NCBI RefSeq assembly: GCF_009184635.1
Contig: NZ_WELI01000002.1
Coordinates: 1 to 64,000 of the forward strand
DNA length: 64,000 nucleotides
Source: Rudanella paleaurantiibacter
GTDB lineage: Bacteria; Bacteroidota; Bacteroidia; Cytophagales; Spirosomataceae
Direction of reading: 5' to 3'
The position numbers and the translations under genes were made by a program. The notes beneath the pieces are model-generated. The model saw only the letters and a program-made list of their open reading frames with translations. It had not been told where the DNA came from and ran no database searches. Shown in pieces: positions 35,150-43,895 of this stretch (positions are counted from its first letter, which is position 1; every line of letters starts with the position of its first letter).

Positions 35150-36586
35150 ATGAAACGCATCTCCCTCTCGCTGCTCCTGCTCCTGGCCCTCACCGGAGTG
35201 ACTGTGGCGCAGCAACATTCTGAGCAGAATCACTCCAAATACGTACCGCCCAAAGACCCGCTGGTGCAGCAAAAGCTGAGTCAGTGGCAGGATATTAAAT
35301 TCGGGCTCCTGATGCACTGGGGTACCTACAGCCAATGGGGCATCGTCGAATCCTGGTCGCTCTGCCCCGAAGATGAAGGCTGGTGCGAACGGCGCGGCCC
35401 CCATGCCGCCAACTGGTACGAATACAAAAAAGCGTATGAGAATCTGCAAACTACCTTTAACCCCACCCGCTTCAACCCCGAACGCTGGGCCGATGCCGCC
35501 AAAAACGCGGGCATGAAATACGTGGTTTTCACCACCAAACACCACGACGGGTTCTGTATGTTCGACAGCAAGCAGACCGACTACAAAATCACCAGCGCGA
35601 AATCCCCGTTTTCGAGCAACCCGCGCAGCAACGTGACCAAAGAGGTATTCAACGCCTTCCGGAATCAGAATTTCATGGTCGGAGCCTACTTCTCCAAGCC
35701 CGACTGGAACACGCCTACCTACTGGGACCCGTACTTTCCGCCCAAAGACCGAAACGTAAGCTACTCGCCCGTACGCTACCCCGACCGCTGGCAGAAATTC
35801 AAAGACTTTACCTACAACCAGATCGAAGAGCTCATGACCGGCTACGGCAAGGTCGATATTCTCTGGCTCGATGGCGGCTGGGTGCGGCCCTTCAGTACCA
35901 TCGACTCGACCATTAGCTGGCAAAAAACCATCCCTTACGATCAGGACATAGACATGGCGCGGATTGCCCGAATGGGCCGCAGCCATCAGCCCGGCCTGCT
36001 GGTGGTAGACCGGACGGTGACGGGTGAGTTTGAGAACTACGTTACCCCCGAGCAATCCATTCCCGATCAGTATATGCCCATTCCCTGGGAGTCGTGCATG
36101 ACCATGGGCGATTCGTGGTCGTACATTCCGAAAGAGAATTTTAAATCGACCCGAAAACTGATTCACACGCTGGTAGATATTGTGGCCAAAAACGGCAACC
36201 TGCTGCTGAACATAGCCCCCGGCCCCGATGGCGAATGGCACGAAGAAGCCTACAGCCGTTTAGAGGAAATTGGTAAGTGGATGACCATCAACGGCGAATC
36301 TATTTACGGCACCAAACCGGTGACCCCCTACCGTAAAGAGCAATGGGCCTTTACCGGTAAAGGCTCGTCGGTGTATATGACCTACCTGCCCAAAGAGGGC
36401 GAAACATTACCGGCAAGCCTGCCGCTCACCGACATCTCAATGGAAAAAGGTAAGACTGTAACCATGTTAGGCTATAACAAGCCCCTGAAAGTAGTAAAAA
36501 CCACCAACGGCCTCACCGTGCAGATTCCCGAAGCGGCCCGCAAGCAACTGGCAAGCCAACCCGCCTGGGTATTCCGGGTGAGCTAA
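35150..36586 (+). CDS. Exported GH29 alpha-L-fucosidase, single-domain
   Basis: A 478-residue second fucosidase with a signal peptide (1-21, TVAQQ). The GH29 barrel has MHWGTYS near 55, KHHDGFCMF (130-138) and nucleophile Asp241 in ILWLDGGWV, then a short C-terminal beta domain (about 390-478). It is distinct in sequence from the enzyme at 18954, which has extra binding domains. It lacks CBM32 modules and has the longer GPHAANWYEY loop seen in GH29 subfamilies that act on small substrates. Differing linkage preference between the two copies is likely but unproven. It closes the utilisation island. Confidence 0.93.
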   Translation: MKRISLSLLLLLALTGVTVAQQHSEQNHSKYVPPKDPLVQQKLSQWQDIKFGLLMHWGTYSQWGIVESWSLCPEDEGWCERRGPHAANWYEYKKAYENLQTTFNPTRFNPERWADAAKNAGMKYVVFTTKHHDGFCMFDSKQTDYKITSAKSPFSSNPRSNVTKEVFNAFRNQNFMVGAYFSKPDWNTPTYWDPYFPPKDRNVSYSPVRYPDRWQKFKDFTYNQIEELMTGYGKVDILWLDGGWVRPFSTIDSTISWQKTIPYDQDIDMARIARMGRSHQPGLLVVDRTVTGEFENYVTPEQSIPDQYMPIPWESCMTMGDSWSYIPKENFKSTRKLIHTLVDIVAKNGNLLLNIAPGPDGEWHEEAYSRLEEIGKWMTINGESIYGTKPVTPYRKEQWAFTGKGSSVYMTYLPKEGETLPASLPLTDISMEKGKTVTMLGYNKPLKVVKTTNGLTVQIPEAARKQLASQPAWVFRVS

Positions 36587-36616
36587 CGCGCTCATAGCGA
36601 TTCGACTATATCCCCC

Positions 36617-36719
36617 AAAAACTGCTGACGCGAGGGCCTTCGACAGACTCAGGCTGACAGGCAGCTTTCAAGTCTACAGTCAGCCTGAGCCTGTCGAAGG
36701 CCCTCGCGTCAGCAGTTTT
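36617..36719. repeat. 41-bp near-perfect inverted repeat (family 1, copy B)
   Basis: The arms 36617-36657 and 36679-36719 pair over 41 bases with a single mismatch at 36647, around a 21-base loop. The arm contains GCTGACGCG and CTTCGACAG, as in copy A at 25039-25128. It lies between the fucosidase and fabD. The arm-end difference from copy A (CTCAGG versus CTCAGC) is matched on both arms, so the stem was kept by compensating change. Confidence 0.93.
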
Positions 36720-36736
36720 CAATACTTTACGTTATA

Positions 36737-36775
36737 ACGACAACGGCCCCGTCCTAATGACGGGGCCGTTGTCGT
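36737..36775 (-). terminator. Hairpin following fabD
   Basis: A perfect 17-bp stem (ACGACAACGGCCCCGTC at 36737-36753 with its complement 36759-36775) and a 5-base loop, 18 bases beyond the fabD stop on the minus strand. There is no T run, so the strength of termination is uncertain. Confidence 0.65.
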
Positions 36776-36793
36776 TCGTGTAAGTCCGGGAAA

Positions 36794-37678
36794 TTACACG
36801 CCTGCCACCTCGGCAGCTGGCGCAATTTTCTTCACCAGGCCCTGCAATACCTTGCCGGGGCCGCACTCGACAAACAACGTAGCCCCATCGGCAACCATTG
36901 CCTCGACAGACTGCGTCCAGCGTACCGGGGCCGTGAGTTGGGCAATCAGGTTTGCCTTAATTGTCTGGATGGCCGTGGCAGGCTGAGCATTAACGTTCTG
37001 ATAGATAGGGCAACGTGGCTCAAAGAAAGGCGTCTCGGCAATGGCTTTCGCCAATTCTTCGCGGGCGGGTTCCATCAAGGGTGAGTGAAACGCACCACCA
37101 ACGGGCAACGGCAACACACGTTTAGCACCCGCTTCTTTTAGTTTTTCGCCCGCCAACCGGATACCCTCGTGAGTCCCCGAAATGACCACCTGACCGGGGC
37201 AGTTGAAATTAGCAGCTACCACCACTTCTCCGCTCGCTGCTACGTCGGCACAAATCTGCTCGATAGTAGCATCGGGCAACGCTAGTACAGCCGCCATCGT
37301 CGACGGATTCAGTTCGCAGGCCCGCTGCATGGCTTCGGCCCGCTGCGACACCAGCCGGAGGCCATCTTCAAATGACAGGGCCCCGGCGGCTACCAGCGCC
37401 GAGAACTCACCCAATGAGTGACCCGCCACCATCGCCGGCTCAAAATCAGCGACCGTCTGCGCCAGAGCCACTGAATGCAGGAAAATAGCGGGTTGGGTTA
37501 CGTTGGTTTGCTTCAGTTCCTCGTCGGTCCCTTCAAACATTACTTTGGTCAGGCTAAAGCCCAGAATCCGGTCGGCCTGTTCGAACATCTGCTTAACAGC
37601 TGGTGAGCCATTCTGGTATAAGTCGAGGCCCATGCCTTTGAACTGCGATCCCTGACCGGGGAAAACGTATGCTTTCAT
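36794..37678 (-). CDS. fabD: Malonyl-CoA:ACP transacylase FabD
   Basis: A 294-residue cytoplasmic enzyme that loads malonate from malonyl-CoA onto acyl carrier protein for fatty acid synthesis. Motifs are FPGQGSQ (6-12), the active serine Ser88 in AGHSLGEF, the partner histidine in VGGAFHSPLM, and a C-terminal VECGPGKVLQGLVKKI. The length is standard. It is expressed from its own promoter, divergent from sdhC, with a -7-like box 80 bases upstream. Confidence 0.97.
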   Translation of the reverse strand: MKAYVFPGQGSQFKGMGLDLYQNGSPAVKQMFEQADRILGFSLTKVMFEGTDEELKQTNVTQPAIFLHSVALAQTVADFEPAMVAGHSLGEFSALVAAGALSFEDGLRLVSQRAEAMQRACELNPSTMAAVLALPDATIEQICADVAASGEVVVAANFNCPGQVVISGTHEGIRLAGEKLKEAGAKRVLPLPVGGAFHSPLMEPAREELAKAIAETPFFEPRCPIYQNVNAQPATAIQTIKANLIAQLTAPVRWTQSVEAMVADGATLFVECGPGKVLQGLVKKIAPAAEVAGV

Positions 37679-37758
37679 AAAGAGCGAAAGAGTGAAAGAG
37701 TATAAGAGCGCGAACCGGGGTCAGCAGAGAGTGACCTTTTGCGCCCTTAACCACGTTA

Positions 37759-37791
37759 CAAAGGAACGGTATTTGGCCTATTCGGTCCAAA
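37759..37791 (-). promoter_or_regulatory. Promoter for fabD
   Basis: On the minus strand, TTTG (37791-37788), a 21-base spacer and TTCCTTTG (37766-37759) resemble the Bacteroidota consensus, with one deviation in the -7 box. It is 81 bases from the ATG. Confidence 0.5.
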
Positions 37792-37951
37792 AGTCGGGTT
37801 GACTTGTTGCGCTTCAGGGCCGAAAAGAGCGTGCAGTTTTTGTTGAAGAAGACAAACAAAAAACTTAAACAGTATGTTGGTAAAACAGGTGACATAGCCT
37901 ATTTGAACTGGTTCAAAATTGAACAACACCCCCCGAAAAAACTACCCTGAT

Positions 37952-37983
37952 TTTGGACGCGTGGGGTTTGTGATTTAGTTTTG
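37952..37983 (+). promoter_or_regulatory. Promoter for sdhCAB
   Basis: TTTG (37952-37955), a 20-base spacer and TAGTTTTG (37976-37983) match the Bacteroidota consensus exactly. The sdhC start at 38047 lies about 60 bases downstream, and the alternative TTG start at 37981 lies inside this promoter. Confidence 0.7.
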
Positions 37984-38046
37984 ACCCCTAGTCTAATCAG
38001 GCTGTTAATCATACAAATTTTACGCATAATCGGTGCACTACACGGT

Positions 38047-38745
38047 ATGTCTTGGGTAACACAAACGCTTTCCAGCTCACTCGGCCGAAAAGTCATCATG
38101 TCGCTGACTGGGTTGTTTTTAAGTACATTTCTGGTCGTCCATATGGCCGGAAATCTTCAGTTGTTCAAGGGCGATGAAGGAAGAGCTTTCAATGAGTACA
38201 CGTACTTCATGACTCACAACCCGCTCATCATTACAGTTTCTTATCTGCTCTACACGTCGATTCTGGTTCACGCGCTGATGGCTTTCGTGCTGACGCGCCA
38301 CAATCAGGCGTCACGCCCTGTCGATTACGCGTTCAAGCGGCCCGAAGCCAACAGCGCCTGGTCGTCGCGTAACATGGGGATTCTCGGCACAGTGCTGCTG
38401 ATTTTCATCATTCTGCACATGCGCACATTCTGGTACGAAATGCACTTCGGTTCGGTACCGATGGCCGAGTACGACGGTAAGCAGTACAAAGACCTGTACA
38501 CGGTTGTTGTGGCGGCTTTCTCGCAGTGGTGGTACGTGCTGATTTACGTCGTATCAATGGTAGCCCTGGGCTATCACCTCGTTCACGGATTCCAGAGTGG
38601 TTTCCAGACCCTCGGTCTCCGTCATAAAAAGTACACTCCGCTTATCGAAGCGCTGGGTACATATGTGTTCGCCATTTTGATTCCGGCCCTGTTTGCGGCC
38701 ATGCCGATTTACATCTTCCTTAAGGCGAACAACTTCATTGGGTAA
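38047..38745 (+). CDS. sdhC: Succinate dehydrogenase/fumarate reductase cytochrome b558 subunit
   Basis: A 232-residue inner membrane protein with five predicted helices. It anchors the enzyme and passes electrons to menaquinone through haem b, and no separate SdhD is present, as is usual for the single-subunit type in Bacteroidota. Marks are the MSWVTQTLSSSLGRKVIMSLTG start, VVHMAGNLQ, ILVHAL, FIILHM and the HLVHGFQS segment, whose histidines are likely haem ligands. The ATG at 38047 was chosen because the longer TTG frame would begin in the promoter. The stop abuts the in-frame ATG at 38746. Confidence 0.94.
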   Translation: MSWVTQTLSSSLGRKVIMSLTGLFLSTFLVVHMAGNLQLFKGDEGRAFNEYTYFMTHNPLIITVSYLLYTSILVHALMAFVLTRHNQASRPVDYAFKRPEANSAWSSRNMGILGTVLLIFIILHMRTFWYEMHFGSVPMAEYDGKQYKDLYTVVVAAFSQWWYVLIYVVSMVALGYHLVHGFQSGFQTLGLRHKKYTPLIEALGTYVFAILIPALFAAMPIYIFLKANNFIG

Positions 38746-38769
38746 ATGGCATCTAACCAACTGTTAACT

Positions 38770-40707
38770 ATGAAATTAGAGGCAAAGATTCCTGAAGGCC
38801 CGCTCGCAGAAAAGTGGGCACGTCATAAGTTTGGCCTGAAGCTCGTAAACCCGGCCAACAAGCGTAAGTACGACATCATTGTGGTCGGAACGGGCCTTGC
38901 TGGTGCCTCAGCGGCCGCTTCGCTGGCCGAGTTGGGTTACAACGTCAAAGCATTCTGCTTCCAGGATAGCCCCCGCCGGGCCCACTCAATTGCGGCTCAG
39001 GGTGGTATCAACGCAGCCAAAAACTATCAGAACGACGGCGACTCGGTGTTCCGTCTGTTCTATGACACCATCAAAGGTGGCGACTACCGCGCCCGCGAAG
39101 GAAACGTCTACCGTCTGGCTGAGGTGAGTGTTAACATCATTGACCAATGCGTAGCGCAGGGGGTACCATTTGCCCGCGAATACGGCGGCTTGCTGGCCAA
39201 CCGTTCGTTTGGTGGTGCGCAGGTATCACGCACGTTCTACGCCCGGGGCCAAACCGGTCAGCAGCTGTTGTTGGGAGCCTATTCGGCCCTGAGCCGGCAG
39301 GTGGCCAACGGCAAGGTGAAGCTCTACCCACGTACCGAAATGCTCGACCTCGTGGTAGAGGGCGGCAAGGCGCGGGGTATCATCACCCGCAACCTCGTAA
39401 CGGGTAAAATTGAGTCGCACTCAGCCCACGCGGTACTGCTTTGCACGGGTGGTTACGGCAACGTGTTCTACCTCTCAACCAACGCCATGGGCTCCAACGT
39501 AACGGCGGCTTGGCGTGCCCACAAGCACGGTGCCCTGTTTGCGAACCCCTGCTTCACCCAGATTCACCCGACCTGTATTCCCGTAAAAGGTGATTACCAG
39601 TCGAAACTGACCCTGATGTCGGAGTCGTTGCGGAACGATGGCCGCGTGTGGGTTCCCAAGCGCAAAGAGGATTCAGAGAAGATTCGGAAGGGCCTCATGA
39701 AGCCGACCGATCTGAAAGAAGAAGACCGCGATTACTTCCTGGAGCGTCGCTATCCGTCATTCGGTAACTTGGTTCCCCGCGACGTGGCTTCGCGCAACGC
39801 GAAATACGTGTGCGACGAAGGCCGTGGAGTGAGTAAAACGGGTCTGGCCGTATATCTTGATTTTGCCGATGCTATCAAGCGCGACGGTCGGAAAACAATC
39901 GAAGCGAAGTACGGTAACCTGTTCGAGATGTACGAGAAAATCGTAGACGACAACCCGTACGAAACACCGATGATGATTTACCCGGCTGTACACTACACCA
40001 TGGGTGGTCTGTGGGTTGATTACAACCTGATGACGACGATTCCGGGTCTGTACGCTCTGGGTGAAGCTAACTTCTCTGACCACGGTGCCAACCGTCTGGG
40101 TGCTTCGGCCCTGATGCAGGGCCTGGCCGACGGCTACTTCGTAATCCCTTACACTGTAGGTGATTATCTGGCTACCATCGGCCCCGCCGATAAGGTATCT
40201 GTCGACTCACCGGTGTTCAAGCAGGCCGAGCAGCGGGTTCAGGATCAGATTCAGCGCCTGCTGTCGATCAACGGAACCACGCCGGTTGATGAGTACCACC
40301 GCAAACTGGGACTCATTATGTGGGACTACTGCGGTATGTCGCGCACGGAAGAGGGCCTTAAGAAAGCGAAGAAGATGATTCAGGAGTTGAAAGCTGAGTT
40401 CTGGAGCAACGTGAAGGTAACCGGCGACAACGAAGAGATGAATCAGACGCTGGAGCAGGCTGGCCGTGTGGCTGACTTTATCGAGCTCGGCGAGCTGATG
40501 GTCGACGATGCCCTGAACCGGAACGAGTCGTGCGGAGGTCACTTCCGTGAGGAGTACTCAACCGAAGACGGCGAGGCTAAGCGCGACGATGAGAACTACG
40601 CTTACGTGGCTGCCTGGGAGTACAAAGGCGAGAACCAACCCGCTGTACTGCACAAGGAAGACCTGGTGTTTGAAAATGTGAAGTTGACCCAACGTAGCTA
40701 CAAATAA
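38770..40707 (+). CDS. sdhA: Succinate dehydrogenase/fumarate reductase flavoprotein subunit
   Basis: A 645-residue FAD subunit that oxidises succinate to fumarate. The Rossmann motif [19 protein letters not shown] is followed by [10 protein letters not shown], in which the histidine of [10 protein letters not shown] is the covalent FAD site. HPTCIP and the catalytic Arg region ([14 protein letters not shown]) follow. The start [12 protein letters not shown] matches the usual Bacteroidota N-terminus; an ATG at 38746 immediately after the sdhC stop would add eight residues (MASNQLLT) and cannot be excluded. It is co-transcribed with sdhC and sdhB. Confidence 0.95.
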   Translation: MKLEAKIPEGPLAEKWARHKFGLKLVNPANKRKYDIIVVGTGLAGASAAASLAELGYNVKAFCFQDSPRRAHSIAAQGGINAAKNYQNDGDSVFRLFYDTIKGGDYRAREGNVYRLAEVSVNIIDQCVAQGVPFAREYGGLLANRSFGGAQVSRTFYARGQTGQQLLLGAYSALSRQVANGKVKLYPRTEMLDLVVEGGKARGIITRNLVTGKIESHSAHAVLLCTGGYGNVFYLSTNAMGSNVTAAWRAHKHGALFANPCFTQIHPTCIPVKGDYQSKLTLMSESLRNDGRVWVPKRKEDSEKIRKGLMKPTDLKEEDRDYFLERRYPSFGNLVPRDVASRNAKYVCDEGRGVSKTGLAVYLDFADAIKRDGRKTIEAKYGNLFEMYEKIVDDNPYETPMMIYPAVHYTMGGLWVDYNLMTTIPGLYALGEANFSDHGANRLGASALMQGLADGYFVIPYTVGDYLATIGPADKVSVDSPVFKQAEQRVQDQIQRLLSINGTTPVDEYHRKLGLIMWDYCGMSRTEEGLKKAKKMIQELKAEFWSNVKVTGDNEEMNQTLEQAGRVADFIELGELMVDDALNRNESCGGHFREEYSTEDGEAKRDDENYAYVAAWEYKGENQPAVLHKEDLVFENVKLTQRSYK

Positions 40708-40708
40708 G

Positions 40709-40805
40709 TTTGCAGTTTACAGTATACAGTTTGCAGTGGCCCACGCACACGTACCGAGGCTCGGCAATTGAAAACTGAAAACTGAAAACCGGAAACTGAG
40801 AACTT
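40709..40805. repeat. Tandem-word inverted repeat between sdhA and sdhB
   Basis: The region holds GTTTGCAGTTTACAGTATAC-type words on the left (40708-40737) and GAAAACTGAAAACTG-type words on the right (40769-40805), which pair imperfectly. The same words appear at 63746-63832, and the build resembles the TGGACATT repeat near 12.6 kb. It separates genes of one operon, so it must be transcribed. Confidence 0.6.
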
Positions 40806-40813
40806 TAGAAATA

Positions 40814-41566
40814 ATGAAAGTCAATCTCAAAGTCTGGAGACAGAAAAATAACAATACAGCGGGTAAATTAGTCGAGTACAGCCTCGACAACATCTCGCCC
40901 GATATGTCTTTCCTGGAGATGTTCGACGTACTGAACGCCGAGCTGATTCGGAAAGGTGATGAGCCCGTTGCCTTCGATCACGACTGCCGCGAGGGTATCT
41001 GCGGTATGTGCTCGATGTACATCAACGGCCGGGCCCACGGCCCCCAAACGGGTGCTACTACTTGTCAGCTTCACATGCGTTCGTTCAGCGATGGCGACAC
41101 GATTGTGGTTGAACCCTGGCGGGCACGGGCATTCCCGGTAATCAAAGACCTGATGGTCGACCGGACGGCCTTTGACCGGGTAGTGCAGGCAGGTGGTTAC
41201 GTATCGGTTAACACCGGTTCGGCCCCCGATGCCAACGAAATTGCCATTCCCCGGACTATTGCCGACGAAGCCATGGACGCGGCTCAGTGCATCGGTTGTG
41301 GTGCCTGCGTAGCGGCTTGTAAAAACGCTTCGGCTATGCTGTTTGTGTCGGCTAAGGTGTCGCACATGGCGGTGTTGCCCCAGGGTCAGGCTGAGCGCAA
41401 GATTCGGGCAGAGCGGATGGTGGCGCAAATGGATGCCGAAGGCTTCGGTGCCTGCTCATTCACGGGTGCCTGCTCGGTAGAATGCCCCAAGTCGATTTCA
41501 CTCGACCACATTGCGCGTATGAACCGCGAGTATCTGGGTGCCAAGCTGACATCGGAGAACGTCTAA
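40814..41566 (+). CDS. sdhB: Succinate dehydrogenase/fumarate reductase iron-sulfur subunit
   Basis: A 250-residue protein that carries electrons from FAD to the cytochrome. The N-terminal plant-type ferredoxin domain has the [2Fe-2S] ligands CREGICGMC plus the later Cys of TTCQLH (about residue 80). The C-terminal domain holds the [4Fe-4S] and [3Fe-4S] sites: [13 protein letters not shown] and [14 protein letters not shown]. The gap to sdhA is about 100 bases because of the repeat at 40709-40805. A strong hairpin terminator follows. Confidence 0.96.
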   Translation: MKVNLKVWRQKNNNTAGKLVEYSLDNISPDMSFLEMFDVLNAELIRKGDEPVAFDHDCREGICGMCSMYINGRAHGPQTGATTCQLHMRSFSDGDTIVVEPWRARAFPVIKDLMVDRTAFDRVVQAGGYVSVNTGSAPDANEIAIPRTIADEAMDAAQCIGCGACVAACKNASAMLFVSAKVSHMAVLPQGQAERKIRAERMVAQMDAEGFGACSFTGACSVECPKSISLDHIARMNREYLGAKLTSENV

Positions 41567-41588
41567 TAGCTCCCACTTATAGTTTACC

Positions 41589-41621
41589 AAAACGGCCCGC
41601 TGATAGTCAGCGGGCCGTTTT
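41589..41621 (+). terminator. Rho-independent terminator after sdhB
   Basis: A perfect 15-bp stem (AAAACGGCCCGCTGA 41589-41603 with 41607-41621), a 3-base loop TAG and a T-rich 3' arm. It ends the sdhCAB operon. Confidence 0.88.
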
Positions 41622-41671
41622 GATGTAGAAACGTAGTGATACTGGTACTTTCAGGGCAGTACCGGAGCCCC

Positions 41672-43756
41672 TCAATACGTCAGGCCTTCACCGTATTTGA
41701 ATAAGGCGTAGCCCGGCCCTTCAAGATAACCGGGAACATCCTCTTTTCCGTTTTTGACCGCCTGAGCCGATATTGGTGTTGTGAACGGCATCTTACCGGT
41801 TGGCTTAAATTGCCCGGTAACTATATCGAGCACGGCTTCTGCTGTCGTTCCAAACGTGGCCAGTACACCCATCACATTGCCTTTGGCAGCCGGGTTGTAA
41901 ATCTCATCGATCACCCACGGGTTCGTGTAGTTGATGGCCAAAACGGTTGGCTTTTTGGCCATGAGGCCGTTGATGTACTGTACATCCACCGCATTTTTAG
42001 ACAGAGACAGTTCGAGTGGGCTCCCATCCGAAGCAAATAACGAGCGCGAACCGGGGGCAATCCAGAGCAGAATTACATCAGCCTCATCGGGCGTTTTTAC
42101 AAACTCCACCGGCAGGTTCGGATTTTTTGTGGTAAACACATCGCCCGGCCCCGATGCAGGTGCACCCGCCCGCTTCTGATACGTTTCGAAGTACACCTTG
42201 GTACGAGCTTTCAGAGGCAGTGTTTTATTCTCGTTTCGCAATAACACAATGGATTTCCGCTGGGCCAGGTCGGCGCGGGCCTGAAACGATTGATTACCCA
42301 CAATTTGCTCGGCGGCACTTTCGTCTACATACGGATTTTCGAACAGGCCTAATTCAAACTTTTCATTGAGCAACCGCACCACCGACTCATCAATCAGCTT
42401 CATATCCACCATGCCACTTTTCACCGTTTCGAGCAGGCTCGCGGGGTCGGCCGTGCCCGAGTAGAGGTTTACGCCCGCTTCGAGTGTGCGCTTGTACCGC
42501 TCGGGAATAGTCAGGTTTTCGGCACCCCAGGGCATCATTTCAATAGGGCCAGTATCGGAGTTGATAATACCCTTGAAACCGAGCTTAGTGCGCAACAGAT
42601 CGTGAATGACAGCCCGGTTGTACGCGTAGGCAATAGGCTCATACGCAGTCCCAACAGGCATGGAATAATACGGCATAATGGCCGACGTACCCGCTTTGAT
42701 GGCCGCTTTAAAGGGAATCAGGTTGTTTTCGAACATACCGCCCGGAAACACCTCTGTTTTACCCCAGTCGAAGTGGGGGTCTTGCCCTTCTTTACCAGCC
42801 CCACCACCCGGAAAATGCTTGGTCGTCATAGCTACCGAGATGGGGCTCAATTTTGGCCCCTGAAAACCAAGCACCACCTGCGTAATCATCTGCGCGGCCC
42901 AGTCGGCATTTTCACCAAAGGTGCCATCTACCCGTTGCCAGCGTGGCTCCGTAGCCAGATCGGCCATGTACATATAGCCTTTGCGGAGCCCGACAGCGGC
43001 CCACTCCTGCCGGGCAATGTCGGCAAATTCGCGGGTTAGTTTTAGGTCGCGCATGGCAGCCAGGCCCAGCTCGCCGGGCCACGACGAAAACACGGTTTTA
43101 CCGACGCTCGTACCAATAGCGGCCGAAGCTGTAATGTGGTTGCGTGGGTTCGAGGCCACAATGGCCGGAATACCCAGCGGTTGACTCTCGCAGAGGGCCT
43201 GTAACTTATTGGCCCACTCGGCCGTAGTACGGGCGCTCACATTGGCCCGTAAAATGAAGTGTCGAAGCCCAAACCGGGTTACGGCCTTAGTGGTACCAGC
43301 CGCATTCATAATAGGCGTGGGTAAGGGCTTTTTGGTGAACATGTTCATGGTCGCCACCAGATCGTCCTCGTTGAAATCGCTCGTGATAGGCTCTTTGCCT
43401 CTGGGGGCTTCAAACGACCAATCGTTTTTCAGGCGGGTGGTGCTGATGAGCATAAACCCAACCTTTTGCTCTACCGACATCTGCCGCAACAAGTCACGGC
43501 TGCGGGTCTCGGCCGGTAATCGCCAGTCCTCGTAGGGGTCAAGTTGACCGTTGCGGTTCAGGTCTTTAAACGTGAACTGACCTACCTGCAGGGTTTTCAC
43601 CGACCGGGTGCCCAGTTTCGGCTGAACCGGCTTTCGGGACTGCGCTACCCCCACAGTACTCAGGCCAAGCAGGGCCAGTACCCCCAGGCGGGCGAAATAG
43701 ATTCCGGGTCGGGAGGGCGCCGGCCGTTGGTTGCTTTTCCACTTTTCAAGATTCAT
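41672..43756 (-). CDS. Exported GH3-family beta-glycosidase
   Basis: A 694-residue protein with an N-terminal region containing a signal-like hydrophobic segment (about 20-39, GLSTVGVAQS). It is followed by an EF-hand-like loop DLNRNGQLDPYEDW (65-78), then the GH3 (alpha/beta)8 domain (KHFPGGG at 313-319 and nucleophile Asp401 in INSDTGPI) and the C-terminal alpha/beta sandwich. GH3 enzymes remove beta-linked glucose, xylose or GlcNAc; the exact specificity is not clear. The SDT context at the nucleophile differs from the usual SDW/SDY. The 5' end is long for a signal peptide (basic MNLEKWKSNQRPAPSRPG), so a downstream start is possible. Confidence 0.85.
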   Translation of the reverse strand: MNLEKWKSNQRPAPSRPGIYFARLGVLALLGLSTVGVAQSRKPVQPKLGTRSVKTLQVGQFTFKDLNRNGQLDPYEDWRLPAETRSRDLLRQMSVEQKVGFMLISTTRLKNDWSFEAPRGKEPITSDFNEDDLVATMNMFTKKPLPTPIMNAAGTTKAVTRFGLRHFILRANVSARTTAEWANKLQALCESQPLGIPAIVASNPRNHITASAAIGTSVGKTVFSSWPGELGLAAMRDLKLTREFADIARQEWAAVGLRKGYMYMADLATEPRWQRVDGTFGENADWAAQMITQVVLGFQGPKLSPISVAMTTKHFPGGGAGKEGQDPHFDWGKTEVFPGGMFENNLIPFKAAIKAGTSAIMPYYSMPVGTAYEPIAYAYNRAVIHDLLRTKLGFKGIINSDTGPIEMMPWGAENLTIPERYKRTLEAGVNLYSGTADPASLLETVKSGMVDMKLIDESVVRLLNEKFELGLFENPYVDESAAEQIVGNQSFQARADLAQRKSIVLLRNENKTLPLKARTKVYFETYQKRAGAPASGPGDVFTTKNPNLPVEFVKTPDEADVILLWIAPGSRSLFASDGSPLELSLSKNAVDVQYINGLMAKKPTVLAINYTNPWVIDEIYNPAAKGNVMGVLATFGTTAEAVLDIVTGQFKPTGKMPFTTPISAQAVKNGKEDVPGYLEGPGYALFKYGEGLTY

Positions 43757-43841
43757 ACATGTACGATGGTTTGGGACCGCACCGGGTTGTGCCGACCTTA
43801 TGGGGCATAAGTCGTTTTGTGCGGCATCTTACCCAAACAAA

Positions 43842-43870
43842 AAGGCTCTCCCTATCAACGGGAGAGCCTT
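43842..43870 (-). terminator. Rho-independent terminator after the permease operon
   Basis: AAGGCTCTCCC (43842-43852) pairs perfectly with GGGAGAGCCTT (43860-43870). On the minus strand the stem is followed by TTTTTG. It lies 25 bases past the permease stop codon. Confidence 0.85.
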
Positions 43871-43895
43871 CGACAACCACAAACATGGTTTGGGT

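Larger units (their letters stand above)
37679..38046. other. Divergent region between fabD and sdhC
   Basis: About 370 bases with promoters for both sides: fabD at 37759-37791 (minus) and sdhC at 37952-37983 (plus). The open frames here (for example 37593-37895 minus) lack protein-like character. Confidence 0.6.

Noticed and set aside
25039-36719. Inverted repeats considered as CRISPR repeats
   Set aside because: The units are inverted, not direct, occur singly with thousands of bases between them, and show no regular spacers or cas genes.
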